A DNA stretch of 64,000 nucleotides from Apoderus coryli (Eukaryota; Arthropoda; Insecta; Coleoptera; Attelabidae). The notes under the pieces are model-generated. The model saw only the letters and a program-made list of their open reading frames with translations. It was not told where the DNA came from and ran no database searches. Each line of letters opens with the position of its first letter. Within the stretch, counting starts at the first letter, position 1. The stretch spans positions 44,049,902-44,113,901 of the forward strand of contig OU452198.1 in NCBI GenBank assembly GCA_911728435.2. The letters are read 5' to 3'. A program made the translations under genes and the position numbers. Shown piece after piece: positions 46,260-56,870 of the stretch.

Positions 46260-47150
46260 ATCTGTCCTAGATTATGGAACACATTTTAGCTAATTTCTTA
46301 TCGTTGGGACACCCGGTACAGCATAAGTCGTAACAATTCCTTTAGAGAACCGTTAACGCTGAATGGTATTCAGTAATTGGCTTGCCAAAATTCATAGACG
46401 AAATCACAACATCTCAAATAGTTTTTTATCGTCCATATTTTAGATGTCAACATTTTGTTGTGTACTTTTTGACAGTCATCAAAGAACGAGAGATCTACTA
46501 CGTCCTCGAGATACTAACTTTCCGTATATTTTGCGACCATATCGCATATTAAAAAAACTCTCAAAGTTGTTCCTCGGTGAGGCCTAGGATAATATGGTGC
46601 AGTTGCATTGAAACAACCTGTATAATATAATTTATGTTGTTTTTGATTTTACTGAAACAATTTCCCTAATATTTCAGTTCCTAGATAACAAAAATTCAGC
46701 TTATTTAATTAGAGTATTTGGCACGCAAATGTCTGATAATAATAATATGCTTTCAGTGTGATATTTATTTTGGTGTTTTTGATTTTTTTCTTAGCTAAGT
46801 ATGCGTAGGTATGTGTATTTTTAAATTTAAAGTGTTACTGAACTTGCCATTTAATTTTATTTTTACGTATTTTTTTCTGACTCTTATTTTTATTACCACG
46901 AAGCGTGATGCGTGTATTATTTGTCAAACTTCTAAAATAACTTCAGGAATGTGTTTTTTTATGTTGATTTCTAGTGTGTCTATTAACTTTTTGGGTGCAA
47001 AAGCAAACGTATTTCCTATAATTTATCAATATATTCAGTTGCAACCCTAATATACTTCGTACATCAATCAATAATTACATTTGTTTATATTTTCTTTAAA
47101 CAATACGGAATATTTGGCTGAAAAACGGGTTCTTTCACTTATTCATTATA
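46260..47150. other. no gene; one isolated repeat terminus
   Basis: GGGACACCCGGTACAGC near 46,303 again matches the outer end of the 5.7/10.2 kb inverted repeat. The rest is AT-rich without recognised content. Confidence 0.45.
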
Positions 47151-47154
47151 ATAA

Positions 47155-48512
47155 TCTCAAAATTTATGTGAAAAATTCGAATAACCAAGTTTTTGGCTTT
47201 TTATTTTTCTTTTGCAAAAAAAATTATTTTTTCACGAAATTTGGTGAAAACTTACCTTTGTATGTCCCAAACATACAGTAATTTTTTTAATTTAAAATAT
47301 TCATTTTTTCACCTTATTTTGTGTTAATATTGAAAAAGCACCCTAATTTTCAATCGAAAATTCTCACGTCAAAATATCTGCTTTTTTAAAAAAGTTGGTG
47401 TGTTTTTTGTTCGTTGAAATCTCTAATTTCTAATGGTATAAAAAATATATACACTACTATGGTAAATATTCTCAGAAAATGCAAATAATGAAAAAAACTC
47501 GAATCCGAATTTTTTTTTTTTTTCTAATTACTTCTCCATTAGTTTTTGTCTCTTTGATGGCATTTCTTCATCGTTAGATTCGACAAACCTTCCCGATTCT
47601 AGTGGATCTACGAAATCTTCAAGACCATCACCGTCTTCGTCTCCAAGATTATTTCCGGTCTGCATTGGTTCTTCATCCACAATTTCATCTGAATCATCAA
47701 CTTCCTCGTAGTTTTTTCTTCCACATTGGAGCATGTTTCAGAACCATGACAATCTGAGCATAATCTGTAGCTGTCAGTTCGTTACCCAGCCAAGTCTGAA
47801 GCTGATAATATGCCCTGTAACAATGTTGTTCTGCTGCACCTTCTGTGGGTGGGAGATTGGCCAATATGAAAGAAGATTTGATTCTTGCCAATTGATATTT
47901 TTGAAATCTTAATTAGTTCAGTTTTATATCATTTTTACATTTATTAATAGATTTGATTAATTGTAATCCATTTATTTTTATATCTTCTTTGTTGGCATCT
48001 TTTTTATAAAAAATATTGGCCAAATTTGACACATTTTTATCGGCTAATAAAGAGTTGACGATACTTCTCTTTCCTTTTCCGGCAAATCCAAATGTTGTAT
48101 CGCAACCAGAAAAACAATGGAGAAATGCAACGATATTTTTTAAGGATTCATATTTGAAACTATTAGATCATTATTTTCATTTTCTGAGAACATTTACCAT
48201 AGTAGTGTATATTTTTTTTTATACCATCAGAAAGTAGAGATTTCAACGAACAAAAAACACACCAACTTTTTTAAAAACGCAGATATTTTGACGTGAGAAT
48301 TTTCGATTGAATATTAGGGTGTTTTTTCGATATTAAGTCAAAATAAGGTGAAAAAATGAATATTTTAAATCAAAAAAATTACTGTATGTTTGGGACATAC
48401 AAAGGTAAGTTTTCACCAAATTTCGTGAAAAAATATTTTTTTTTGCAAAAGATAAAAATAAAAAACCAAAAACTGGGTTATTCGAATTTTTCACATAAAT
48501 TTTGAGGTTATG
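47155..48512. mobile_element. long-TIR DNA element (~330 bp arms) with degraded coding core
   Basis: 47,155-47,485 and 48,180-48,512 are inverted copies. Shared blocks include TGTATGTCCCAAACATACAG, TTCTCACGTCAAAATATCTG and ACACTACTATGGTAAAT, with identity around 90% by eye. The arms enclose about 690 bp of degraded minus-strand coding sequence. Outside 47,155 and 48,512 the similarity fades. The pattern of long inverted ends around a deleted gene is that of a non-autonomous DNA transposon. Confidence 0.68.
47528..48165 (-). pseudogene. remnant of a GCDTT...LPPT protein family
   Basis: Minus-strand fragments in order: HCFSGCDTTFGFAGKGKRSI (about 48,155-48,090), LLADKNVSNLANIFYKK, then 47,891-47,697 with IKSSFILANLPPTEGAAEQH and YRAYYQLQTWLGN, then an acidic tail (47,734-47,528, LQCGRKNYEEVDDSDEIVDE). 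I recognise the GCDTT and LPPT..A..H..R.Y.Q...WLGN blocks from a large uncharacterised protein family of invertebrates. In that family a Cys-rich segment follows WLGN and a WGW block; here it is deleted. A stop after DIKLN and frame changes make it inactive. The GCDTT block resembles a nuclease-type acidic loop, but this is only an impression. Confidence 0.58.
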
Positions 48513-48799
48513 TGAAAAAAGTGTCGATACAAAAGTTGTAGATCTTTTTATTACCTACAACTTTGCTATTTAACTTTTTTTCATAGGACTTGCAGTTTTA
48601 CCGGAAATCGAGATTAACCATTTTTTACTCTTAAAAACTCACCCACTCCCCCTTCCCGATCCCAGATCGCCCGTAATTTATTTTTCCTTTCATTTTTGTT
48701 ATATTCTCTACCTTTTCCAATGGGTATCATCCTACTGTAATTTTTTTTCACTTTTTGGCATTTTTAAAATTATCGACCCTGGTCTATAATTTGAGTACA

Positions 48800-49320
48800 A
48801 CAAAAAAAAAAATAATAATTAAAGCTAAAGGGTTAATATGCAGTCTAATTTTAAAGGTTCAAGCTCAGCAAAGCTGATTTTCAGCAAGGACCTAGTATAC
48901 CTAATAATATACACATAAAAAAATATTAAAATAACATAGAAAGAAGATAATAATAAACTACGAAAATAATAATCATAAAAATTTAGACTCTAATTGTATA
49001 ATCAAACTGCTTCCCAAGCACAAATAATTACGGTCACATAGCATTAGAAGTAATGAGAGTAGCCTGCTCAGCAAACAATTTTTTGTATAGGAGTCTCTTA
49101 AATTTTGCATTAGGGAAGGCTTTAAAATTAGAATCAATTTCATTATATAGCTTGGCCAAGTTATAGCTGAAGAATTTCCGAAACATGGTTGTTCGATGCT
49201 GCGGAACAGTAATTATGTCCTTGCGTCGGACATTGCTCATACATTTCTTGCTTCTTTTAACTATTCTAGGATTGAAGCGTAATATCCTCCAGTAATAAGA
49301 ACACACTTATCTTTATAATC
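48800..49320 (-). mobile_element. L2/CR1-like RT C-terminal fragment
   Basis: The 90-codon frame 49,306-49,034 reads KKCMSNVRRKDIITVPQHRT and FRKFFSYNLAKLYNEIDS, the usual end of this polymerase group (N.R.KD...P..RT..F..SF.Y...K.YN). About 230 bp of likely 3' UTR follows. Confidence 0.65.
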
Positions 49321-50020
49321 AATCAATAGGCTCATCTCACTTGCATCTCCTTAATTTTTCAGTTAACTGTCATCAAATTTGTCAAACAAAGGCTATCTAG
49401 ATGCCAAATTTCATTCAGTTGGTCTAAATTCATGTCGTGAGATAGTTAGACATTGCGGAACTTTTAAGACACAATGTAATAATTGAATTTCGAAATTTTA
49501 ACAAGCGGATTGTAATAATCTATATCATTTGGCAGCTGAGCTTTTCCTACTTTTGTTATATTATTAGTCGAAATTATATTATAGCATGGAAAAGATATTT
49601 TTGATTATTATTTTTTTTCTGCACGAAACCAAACACTAATTATTGATACTAGTATGGTTGTACTAGGTAATTTTTGTTTGAACCAGTTATTATTAAAATT
49701 CCAAAAATTCAATTAAAAAGTGTTATTTAAATTAAATGTTGCGTCGAAGTACTCGTAATTAATTTAATCTAATAAATTAATTGTCTAGACTCAAAAGTGT
49801 TACCGGTTTTTATTAGATCAAGGAAAAAGAATGACAAATAAATAAATCATTACAAATACCTAACAAGACATTTTTTGTTTGGTTTTAAGGTCGTTTTATG
49901 TTTATTTTTAATCAGCAACATACGACACGGAATAGTGTAGGCTAAACTATTTAATTTCCTAAAAGTTTTATTCATGGATTCGATAAAAATGATTTATGAC
50001 TACATTTTAAAAATATTGTG
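49320..50020. other. no recognisable gene
   Basis: AT-rich sequence with no recognised feature. Confidence 0.45.
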
Positions 50021-50021
50021 A

Positions 50022-50098
50022 ATCTATACAGGGTGTGTCAAATATAAGAAATGAACCATAGTTGTGTTTTTTTTAAATGGAATGCCCTGTATATGGAT
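50022..50098. mobile_element. tiny MITE-like unit with ATACAGGGTG ends
   Basis: TATACAGGGTGTGTCAAATA at the left and AAATGGAATGCCCTGTATAT at the right form inverted ends about 75 bp apart. A decayed relative lies at 51,138-51,222. Confidence 0.5.
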
Positions 50099-50204
50099 AT
50101 ATTTTCTTTCTTTTTAGTTTCTTTGACCTTTTTTTTTTAGGGATTTTTTTTTCTTGATTTTAGGTCAATAACTACTTATATTTTAATTTGTATAAATCAT
50201 TTAA

Positions 50205-50252
50205 TATATTCATTGACGTTTCGACAATTGTTTTTGTCTTTCTCAAAAGGTC
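50205..50252 (-). ncRNA. degenerate hammerhead-like motif of a Penelope-like element
   Basis: Minus-strand reading TTGAGAAA, then a GACAA/TTGTC stem with an AAACAA loop, then GAAACGTC. The core lacks the conserved CTGANGA form, so cleavage is unlikely. It lies about 240 bp downstream of the GIY-YIG ORF on the same strand, where Penelope-like elements carry such motifs. Confidence 0.38.
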
Positions 50253-50493
50253 TACAATTAAAAATTAAATAAGTAAACAGTAGTCAATCACAGGTATACA
50301 TTTACATTTTGAACATACCTGTATAGTCTGGGTATTGAATAAAACGCATTTTACAACTACATACAACACATTAAAATAACAATATTTGACATTACATTTA
50401 AAAAGTTTTCTACCATCATCTTCGTATATTTTTATTTCTATTTAAATTTAGTACAAAATAAATAATCAAAGAGGTAGCCAGCCATAGGTACAT

Positions 50494-50925
50494 TCATAGA
50501 ATGCCGGTATAGATTCTGCTTAGATTACTTACATCTTTTTTGTCATTCACCGCATTTTCGTTTTTGTGGATATATACCATTTCCAAAAATTCTCTCTTTT
50601 TTTGATTGTTTTCAGATCTTAATATTTTCACATTAGGAAAGTCAAACACATGGTTTTGGTTAGTTTCATGATTTGTTAGGGCCGTTTTGTTCTTTTTATC
50701 ATATTTATGGCCTTTTATTCTGTTCTCCAAATACTGCGAGGTTTGACCGATGTATACTGAATTGCAATCCATACAAGGTATTTCATAAATTATATTACTC
50801 TTTTTATTATTTGGTGTTTTGGTTTTTAGTGCGCTAAAACATTTGGAAAACAGATTACAGCTCTTATGACAAACATTAATTTGATATTTTTTTAAACATT
50901 TTGATGATGATGTATATATTTTTAG
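50494..50925 (-). pseudogene. Penelope-like element GIY-YIG endonuclease end
   Basis: Frame from about 50,895 reads KYQINVCHKSCNLFSKCFSA, LKTKTPNNKKSNIIYEIPCM, then DCNSVYIGQTSQYLENRIKG, ALTNHETNQNHVFDF and KKREFLEMVYIHKNENAVND. IYEIPC...YIGQT is the GIY-YIG core of Penelope-like elements, with the Arg (ENRIKGH) and Glu (LEM) positions also visible. The upstream reverse transcriptase is missing, so this is a 5'-truncated copy. The ORF ends at 50,494 and is followed by a hammerhead-like motif. Confidence 0.82.
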
Positions 50926-51137
50926 ATTCCCCGTTCAAAATAAACCTAACTTTCATTAAAGTACATCTCACCTAAACCTGACAGTTTTTTAAATATTTCA
51001 ATTTTTATAAAAATATAGAAATAATTTGAATGAAAAAATTCACACCTATTCGTTTGTTATTTTTAAGCCAGTCTAGGCTGATAAATATCATCACTCATCA
51101 CTTGTTACGCCAAATATAAAAAACCCCCAACACTAAA

Positions 51138-51222
51138 TACAGGGTGTCCAATAATATAAGTTATATGAACGGAAAGTTTAATTCTAAATAACTTGTTTAT
51201 TTCAAATGGAACATCCGATATA
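51138..51222. mobile_element. tiny MITE-like unit, second copy
   Basis: ATACAGGGTGTCCAATAATA at the left and AAATGGAACATCCGATATAT at the right. It is related to 50,022-50,098 but with a mutated right end. Confidence 0.42.
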
Positions 51223-51359
51223 TGAGGTCAAAATTAGATGCACAAAGTAATTATCCGTCAAATATTATAATACTTTCCTATGGATAACTCTTGACGTTTT
51301 CGTGGAAAATGCACATATTCATAATATTATGCGAATTTTTAATTGAATCTCTTAGTTTC

Positions 51360-52670
51360 ATGTAGACGAAACGAGTTTGCATAACTTGACTAATATATTG
51401 AAATATTATGCGGTAAATATGAGAAAAGCTGACGGAACTGAATATAAAGAAGCAACTGTAAAAACAATTTAGAATACTACGAGTAGGCTACTCCAGGAAA
51501 AATAGTTCAATGACTTGACAAGAAAATAGCGGTAGATTTTTCATTTTTAAAAGAGAAATCTTTGTCTGGATCCACAAATATAGATCAAAAATTCATGAAA
51601 TGATAAACTAGGTAGAGCAGCTCAATTGTTTTAACTTGACTATATCCAGTACTGTTCCCGTAAACTTCTTGCCCTTAAACATTTCGCACTTTTTATGAAC
51701 TATCAATAAATTTAAAAATTTTTGTTGTTTGTTAACCGGAGTGGAATTCATCTTTACTTTGTTGTTGTTGCCTTTTAGAAATCTAAATTTATTCTCAATC
51801 TTAAGAGTGTAGTATTAAGCTTAAAATAGTATATTTGTCCGTTACTTAAGGTACCTATCATCATATACTTATAATAATTATTGTAAACCGACGATGAGAC
51901 GCACACAAGTTTTACTTAAAACTTACGCGCCTAATCTTAAGTAAGCCAAATTATTGTAAACATTTTTTCATATGTGCAAATAAAAACTACTACTACTACT
52001 TCAAAATTGTATTCGGCCCGTTTATCAGTGTGATATTCAAAAATGCGCGAGATGCAAGAAATGCAAAACGTAAAAGATTACAGCAGGATCCAAACAAATG
52101 AAAATGCAGTTCATCAAATTTGAGTTCAAGTGATTTGGCTAGTATCATTGGATTATGGGATGAATGTACACCAGAAGGTTTACAAATTTTTTTTTACCAT
52201 ATTGTAGCTGTTGAGTTAGCTTGGCGAGGTGGTAAACCATCTGATTGCCTTATAGATTATTTCACGATTGAGAAAAATAATGATGGAACGCCAACCAACA
52301 GAATTGAATACAATCCAATATTCAGTAAAACATGCCAAGGAGGATCGAAAAGTTGTACAAATAGTAAGTGGCTTGTTCCAAATATTGCAAACAAAAGTGC
52401 ATGCCCTGTTCGGATATTCCATAAATTATTGTCCAAAAGGGGGAAAAATATTACTTCCAGCAATTAATAAACATAACAAGACATAGCAGCTCTAATTCAA
52501 TTAAACCGTACTTGAATATTAACCAAGAACGCCATGGTGAAATAATCAACACCATGCGAGGAATTTCTTCAACAGTGGAAATTAACAATCCTTCAACTTC
52601 AGCAAACTCTTCTTCCAATTTACCATTTACCAATTGTACTTTTCACAACTGTAGTTTAAAAAAAAAATGA
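51360..52670 (+). pseudogene. Crypton-like tyrosine recombinase pseudogene, copy B
   Basis: Reads ETSLHNLTNILKYYAVNMRK and ATVKTI* up to 51,510, is interrupted by a ~490 bp insertion, then resumes at 52,001 with FKIVFGPFISVIFKNARDAR. The 52,120-52,467 frame has SSSDLASIIGLWDECTPEGL and VELAWRGGKPSDCLIDYFTI (likely catalytic Arg in WRGG), then a GGSKSCTNSKWLV block. After a frame change come RHSSSNSIKPYLNINQERHG, with the probable catalytic His/Arg region and Tyr nucleophile, and a Ser/Asn-rich tail ending SLKKK at 52,670. Internal stops and frame changes make it inactive, but it preserves the C-terminal catalytic part missing from copy A. Confidence 0.7.
51511..52000 (+). mobile_element. insertion in Crypton-like copy B with (ACT)n tail
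   Basis: Copy A shows the unoccupied sequence (AAAAATACTTCAAAATTG). In copy B it is split, with GTTCAA before and CTTCAA after the insert. The insert ends AAATAAAAACTACTACTACT, a microsatellite-like 3' tail, consistent with a retrotransposon 3' UTR or SINE-like unit. No ORF is present. Confidence 0.6.
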
Positions 52671-52784
52671 TTAATATTTGTTTGATTAAAACTAATACAT
52701 TTTATATTGAAAATTATTAAACGTCAGATTGACAATCAAATTTTTGATATCTACAAAGTAAAAAATTATCTTATCGAATACTCC

Positions 52785-52940
52785 TCGGGCCTTGATAAAT
52801 ACTCAAAATTTTGTCATAGAGAATCCTTCAAACGAGTTGCTCAAGAATAATAGCCCTCGGCTTGCGGCCTTGGGCTATTATCAAGCAACACGCTTTCAGC
52901 ATTCTCTATGACAAAATTATCTCAGTATTATCAAGACCCT
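52785..52940. repeat. hairpin downstream of Crypton-like copy B
   Basis: 52,785-52,855 and 52,869-52,940 are inverted: CCTTGATAAATACTC, ATTTTGTCATAGAGAAT and AATAATAGCCC on one side, mirrored on the other. One arm is also found beside copy A at 39,596-39,712, so the sequence belongs to the element end. Confidence 0.75.
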
Positions 52941-53049
52941 AGGGGTATTACTACTGAAAGTTCTTACCTTGAAAGTTGGGAATTTTTCATAAAACTGTTT
53001 TTTATCTGTGACATTTGATTTAACTCAATGAATCAAAAATGCGACCTAT

Positions 53050-53420
53050 TCCAAAGGAGAAAGAATAGATATGATTTTTTTTCTGGGAGAATGGTCCAAA
53101 AACGCGTTACTGGCATCGCGAGTTTACGCTCAAAGGTTCCCGACGCAAAATCATCCCAAAAAAGCGGTCTTCGAGGGACTGTTAAGGCAGTTTAACTAAA
53201 GATACCACCCAAACACAGTGCAACTGCATCAAGAACTTTTCAATATTGATTTTAAATCGTGATGAATTTTGTACATGGGCATTCATCGAAAATGAAAACT
53301 TTTTTAATAGAGGAGATGAAGGAGCAAATAAACGAAGCGTTTAGAAGCGTTACACCAGGCTAAAGTTGTTGAAGGATTTAAGAAAAGGATTTAAATGTGC
53401 CTAGAGTCCAATCATCATAT
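53050..53420 (+). pseudogene. possible mariner-like (DUF4817-type HTH) transposase scrap
   Basis: Frames give ERIDMIFFLGEWSKNALLAS and YAQRFPTQNHPKKAVFEGLL, an N-terminal helix-turn-helix as in Tc1/mariner relatives. Then come RDEFCTWAFIENENFFNR and EEMKEQINEAFRSVTPG, like the region before the first catalytic Asp and the C-terminal tail. The middle is deleted. The similarity is by motif memory only. Confidence 0.4.
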
Positions 53421-54387
53421 ACAGTGATTTAATTTTAAAACTTGGCACCCAAAATAACTCGTCTAGAAGGCATCAACATTATAAGCAACATATATACTCA
53501 ATGTTAGGAACTTTGTGTTGAAGTTCCCCTTAGTTTCGTCACTAGGTCACTAGGAGATGTCCGGGCTCTCTGATTCTTGATTTTCCCGCTCCAGCTTCCT
53601 CCCGAGACGGGGGAGTTGGGCACGTTCTCATAGCCGCAGTAATCCATATGATGCATGCTAGTTTTTGTACCCTATCAAATCTTCTTCTTGTTGTACTTTG
53701 TTTTGCCTTACAGTTCCAGACTATTACCCCATACTTGCACTAATTATAGGAGTCTCAGGTGCATGTAAAAGTGACGAAATGTCTAAAATTGGAGTCCAAG
53801 ACATTCACTTTATAAAAATCAAGGTGTGATTCTGATGTCTTGGATATAATTCGTCAGTTGAACAATGATGATGTATTTACTTCATGCCTGTGCAGTTGCG
53901 TTTTTCCTGAACCATTCAAATTGTCCCGAGTTGCAACGGTCTTTAACATAATTTGGGGATGACACTGCAGTAATCATCTTATTTAGAATGAGATCATTAT
54001 AAAAATCATCATCATAATCAAGTAATAAAAACAAAATTACATGTCAATCAGCAACTTTGTTAATAATGTTTCCAAGTAATAGATGAAATATATTATACCA
54101 GTTTGGAACTGCATTTTACCAAACTGCATTACAATAAGAATACAAAGTATTTCACTTAATGCAACAACTAATTTCCTATTTATTCTAACCATTAATTTCG
54201 CAATGTTTTTGACTTTGAGAACGTTTAGAAACAATGCGGAAATTATATATTCAAATCAACAATAACAAGGTGTGTCTAGTTGTTGTGTCTAGTATTTTAT
54301 AACTGAAGAAAAACGTGGTTTCACTAAATTCCTTATCATTACATCTGGAACACCTCGAAATGTTTTTCAAAACAAATAATATCAATA

Positions 54388-54835
54388 ATGCCTACCTTAT
54401 CCTGGTACACATCGAATATAATTGCAAATATCAAGAAAAAAGAAAAAATATTTAATAAGTTCAAGAAGACCCATAGTGAGGTTTTGTACCAACAATTTGC
54501 AACTCTTAGATCTAGATTAAAATTAGATATAAAAACTGCGTATACGTCATATATTAGTAATGTGGAAAACAGTATAAAACATAATCCCAAAGAGTTTTGG
54601 AGGTTTTTTCACTGTAAACATAAGTCTACACGATTGCCGGGTGTTATGACTTTTGGGGACGATGAATATAGTGATCCGCAGGGCGTTGTCGATGCATTCG
54701 GAACCTTTTTCCTCCTCGAACGCAGATTCTGGTCATGATTGTCCTTATGTTGATTCGTTTTCGATTGAATCAGTTACTGAGGATGAAATATTAAAAGCAT
54801 GCAGAATGCATGCAAATTTTAATTTATTGTTGCGG
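54388..54835 (+). mobile_element. non-LTR retrotransposon linker fragment
   Basis: The 116-codon frame reads WYTSNIIANIKKKEKIFNKF, FATLRSRLKLDIKTAYTSYI and SIKHNPKEFWRFFHCKHKS, the conserved linker between endonuclease and RT in jockey/CR1-type elements. After a frame change at about 54,720, SSNADSGHDCPYVDSFS and SVTEDEILKAC follow. It stops before the RT core. Confidence 0.75.
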
Positions 54836-54839
54836 TGAC

Positions 54840-55970
54840 CAGTATGTATGTGATTAGAATAGTTTTGCACATACTTTTCTTCCTCAACGGACACACAGAT
54901 AGAGTTTCTGAAGAACTGGCTGTAAATGTCATACTTTTTGCAACCTCAGCTGTAGACGCTAATCCGAGGATAATCTGTTAAAAAATATTTTCAATAAATT
55001 GTAATATTTCTAATCGCACGAAAATATTAACTTACTGAACATAGCGAACTCTTTTCTAACGGCTTGATCACTGGGAAACCTACAAGAATTATTGTACTAT
55101 ACTTTAAATAAAACATGAACAACTGCTATGAATAGAATAAATAGGATCATAGTGCCCACTTGTACCACATCCCATATCTTCTCTTTATCGTAAGGTTCTT
55201 CCTTAAAGGTCTGTGCATATCATCATACATGTAACGTAACGTTTCCGACCCTTTTAGACACGATCGTTTCAGTTCCAGCAAACAGTTTGTCTCTATACCA
55301 ATAATAATTGTAAGTATACTTACAGCATAATCTTTATTTATTTGTCTGATGCGTAAAACAATTTCCTATTGATATTTTATAAAATATTTAGTATCTTCGC
55401 TCAAGCTTAATGAATTTGCCAGATGGATACAAATTTAAAAACAATTTTGACATAATTTTTCCACTGCAATTTCAATAGCAAACAAAAGTACGAAAGTTAG
55501 ATTATCCATTAAAAACTCTGACACTCTCCGGCTTCCAGCAGAATATTCTCACCGAGAATAGTGAACGGAAGGTACCTATATGAAAAGGTCCAGGTCTGAC
55601 GGTAGGCGCATTATAAACAACTCATGTTAACTGCTATCGCTGCAAAATCCCAAAATCTACGCCATTTTACTTACTTGTGACACGTAACCTGACTCGGAAA
55701 ATCACTCGAGATGCAAACTAAGCACTTTTTTCTCCCCATTATTTAAAGGAACAACAGTTTTACACACTACAAATGCAGTAAAGTGGAAGAGTCTCGTAAA
55801 ATTCACTAAATTCGGGTTATAAAACTGTACGTAGCACCCCACACGTCAACGTGACGTGTAAATAATAAAGAAATCCCTCCGCGGGGTTGCCACACATTTA
55901 TATCCGTAGAACTCTATTTTTGTGAATCATATTATATTTGATTGATTTCTTGACGTTAAATAGTTTATGA
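54840..55970. other. no recognisable gene
   Basis: AT-rich with short GC-richer patches. CGTCAACGTGACG near 55,840 is a small palindrome. No coding evidence. Confidence 0.5.
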
Positions 55971-55977
55971 ACATATA

Positions 55978-56069
55978 ATGGCAGCCGAATACAAAAAGGA
56001 ATATTATAAATATTGTATAGTTCTGCGATGTAAGAACACTGTGATTAACCCTAATAAAAATTTACACTG
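55978..56069 (+). CDS. putative first exon of a THAP-domain protein
   Basis: ATG at 55,978, reading MAAEYKKEYYKYCIVLRCKN and TVINPNKNLH, ending at a consensus donor CACTG|GTATGT (GT at 56,070-71, phase 2). YCIVLRCKN gives the C-x4-C half of a THAP finger, matching KCIVLWCTN in the THAP pseudogene at 43.7 kb. The rest of the domain (Trp, C-x2-H, AVP box) was not found in the next 350 bp, before the transposon at 56,411. Either a downstream exon lies beyond that insertion or this is an orphan exon left by it. Confidence 0.45.
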
Positions 56070-56410
56070 GTATGTGAAATAAGCGTTCCAATTCTATGAA
56101 TAAAACGAACAATTTGCAACAGTGTTAGATTTTATTAGTAAAAAAGTAAAAGTTATGTCGGCTACAAACATTTTTGTGATTATTTTCTTGTCTGAGGTTT
56201 TCTACATAAAAAAAGGCATACTTCTTTTTTGAAACTTTTAGTACAACGCATTAATAAAATTTTGGGAAACTTTTCGTTAGCAAACTGTATTTCAATAATT
56301 TTATTAATGCTGTTTACCAAGGACGGTACTTAGTAGTGTCTTTTCCTCTTTGTACGTCTGAAATTTTTATTTTGACTAATAGATATCATATGATATGATG
56401 GTGATTAATA

Positions 56411-56536
56411 ACACAGGCCAACAAAATGAAAAAAAAAATTTGGTGCCAGAAATCTAACATCTGATTTTAGATGTTTTTAATGTGCTGATTCCAAAAATGC
56501 CACCAGATTTTTTCTATCAGCTCTAGTTTTTGAGAT
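56411..56536 (+). repeat. left terminal inverted repeat of the 2.4 kb element
   Basis: Outer block 56,411-56,447 and inner block 56,505-56,536, separated by less conserved sequence. Confidence 0.78.
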
Positions 56537-56870
56537 ACACGTTACAGGTTAAATGATATATTTTTTTCTGATAAAGGACAACAAATAAAGAGATAAATAT
56601 GTACTTAATCGTCAAAATAGGAATTTCCCAGAATCTAATTAGCCAAATGGATACCTGGAATTGTCCCTGACCCAATGTTCCTATACTAGGAACTACTCAA
56701 TACAATGCTCTTACTTACTTTTATACCTGTAATTGCCTATGACCCGATCCTTCTATACCTGCTTGGCTGTACTTGATTTAGTATATTACTGAGTTTTCCC
56801 AAGTAAAGTTGTGCTATCATTTTGTGTAAATTTTGGTCGTTTTGTAGTATCAAGACACTAAACTGAAACA

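Noticed and set aside
36369..46282. Series of similar small ORFs reading LEEKVILYKNVCL on both strands
   Set aside because: They come from a hairpin repeat present in both orientations; coding is not supported.
53480..53660. GC-richer patch considered as a possible tRNA or snRNA
   Set aside because: No A-box/B-box pair or cloverleaf could be built by eye.
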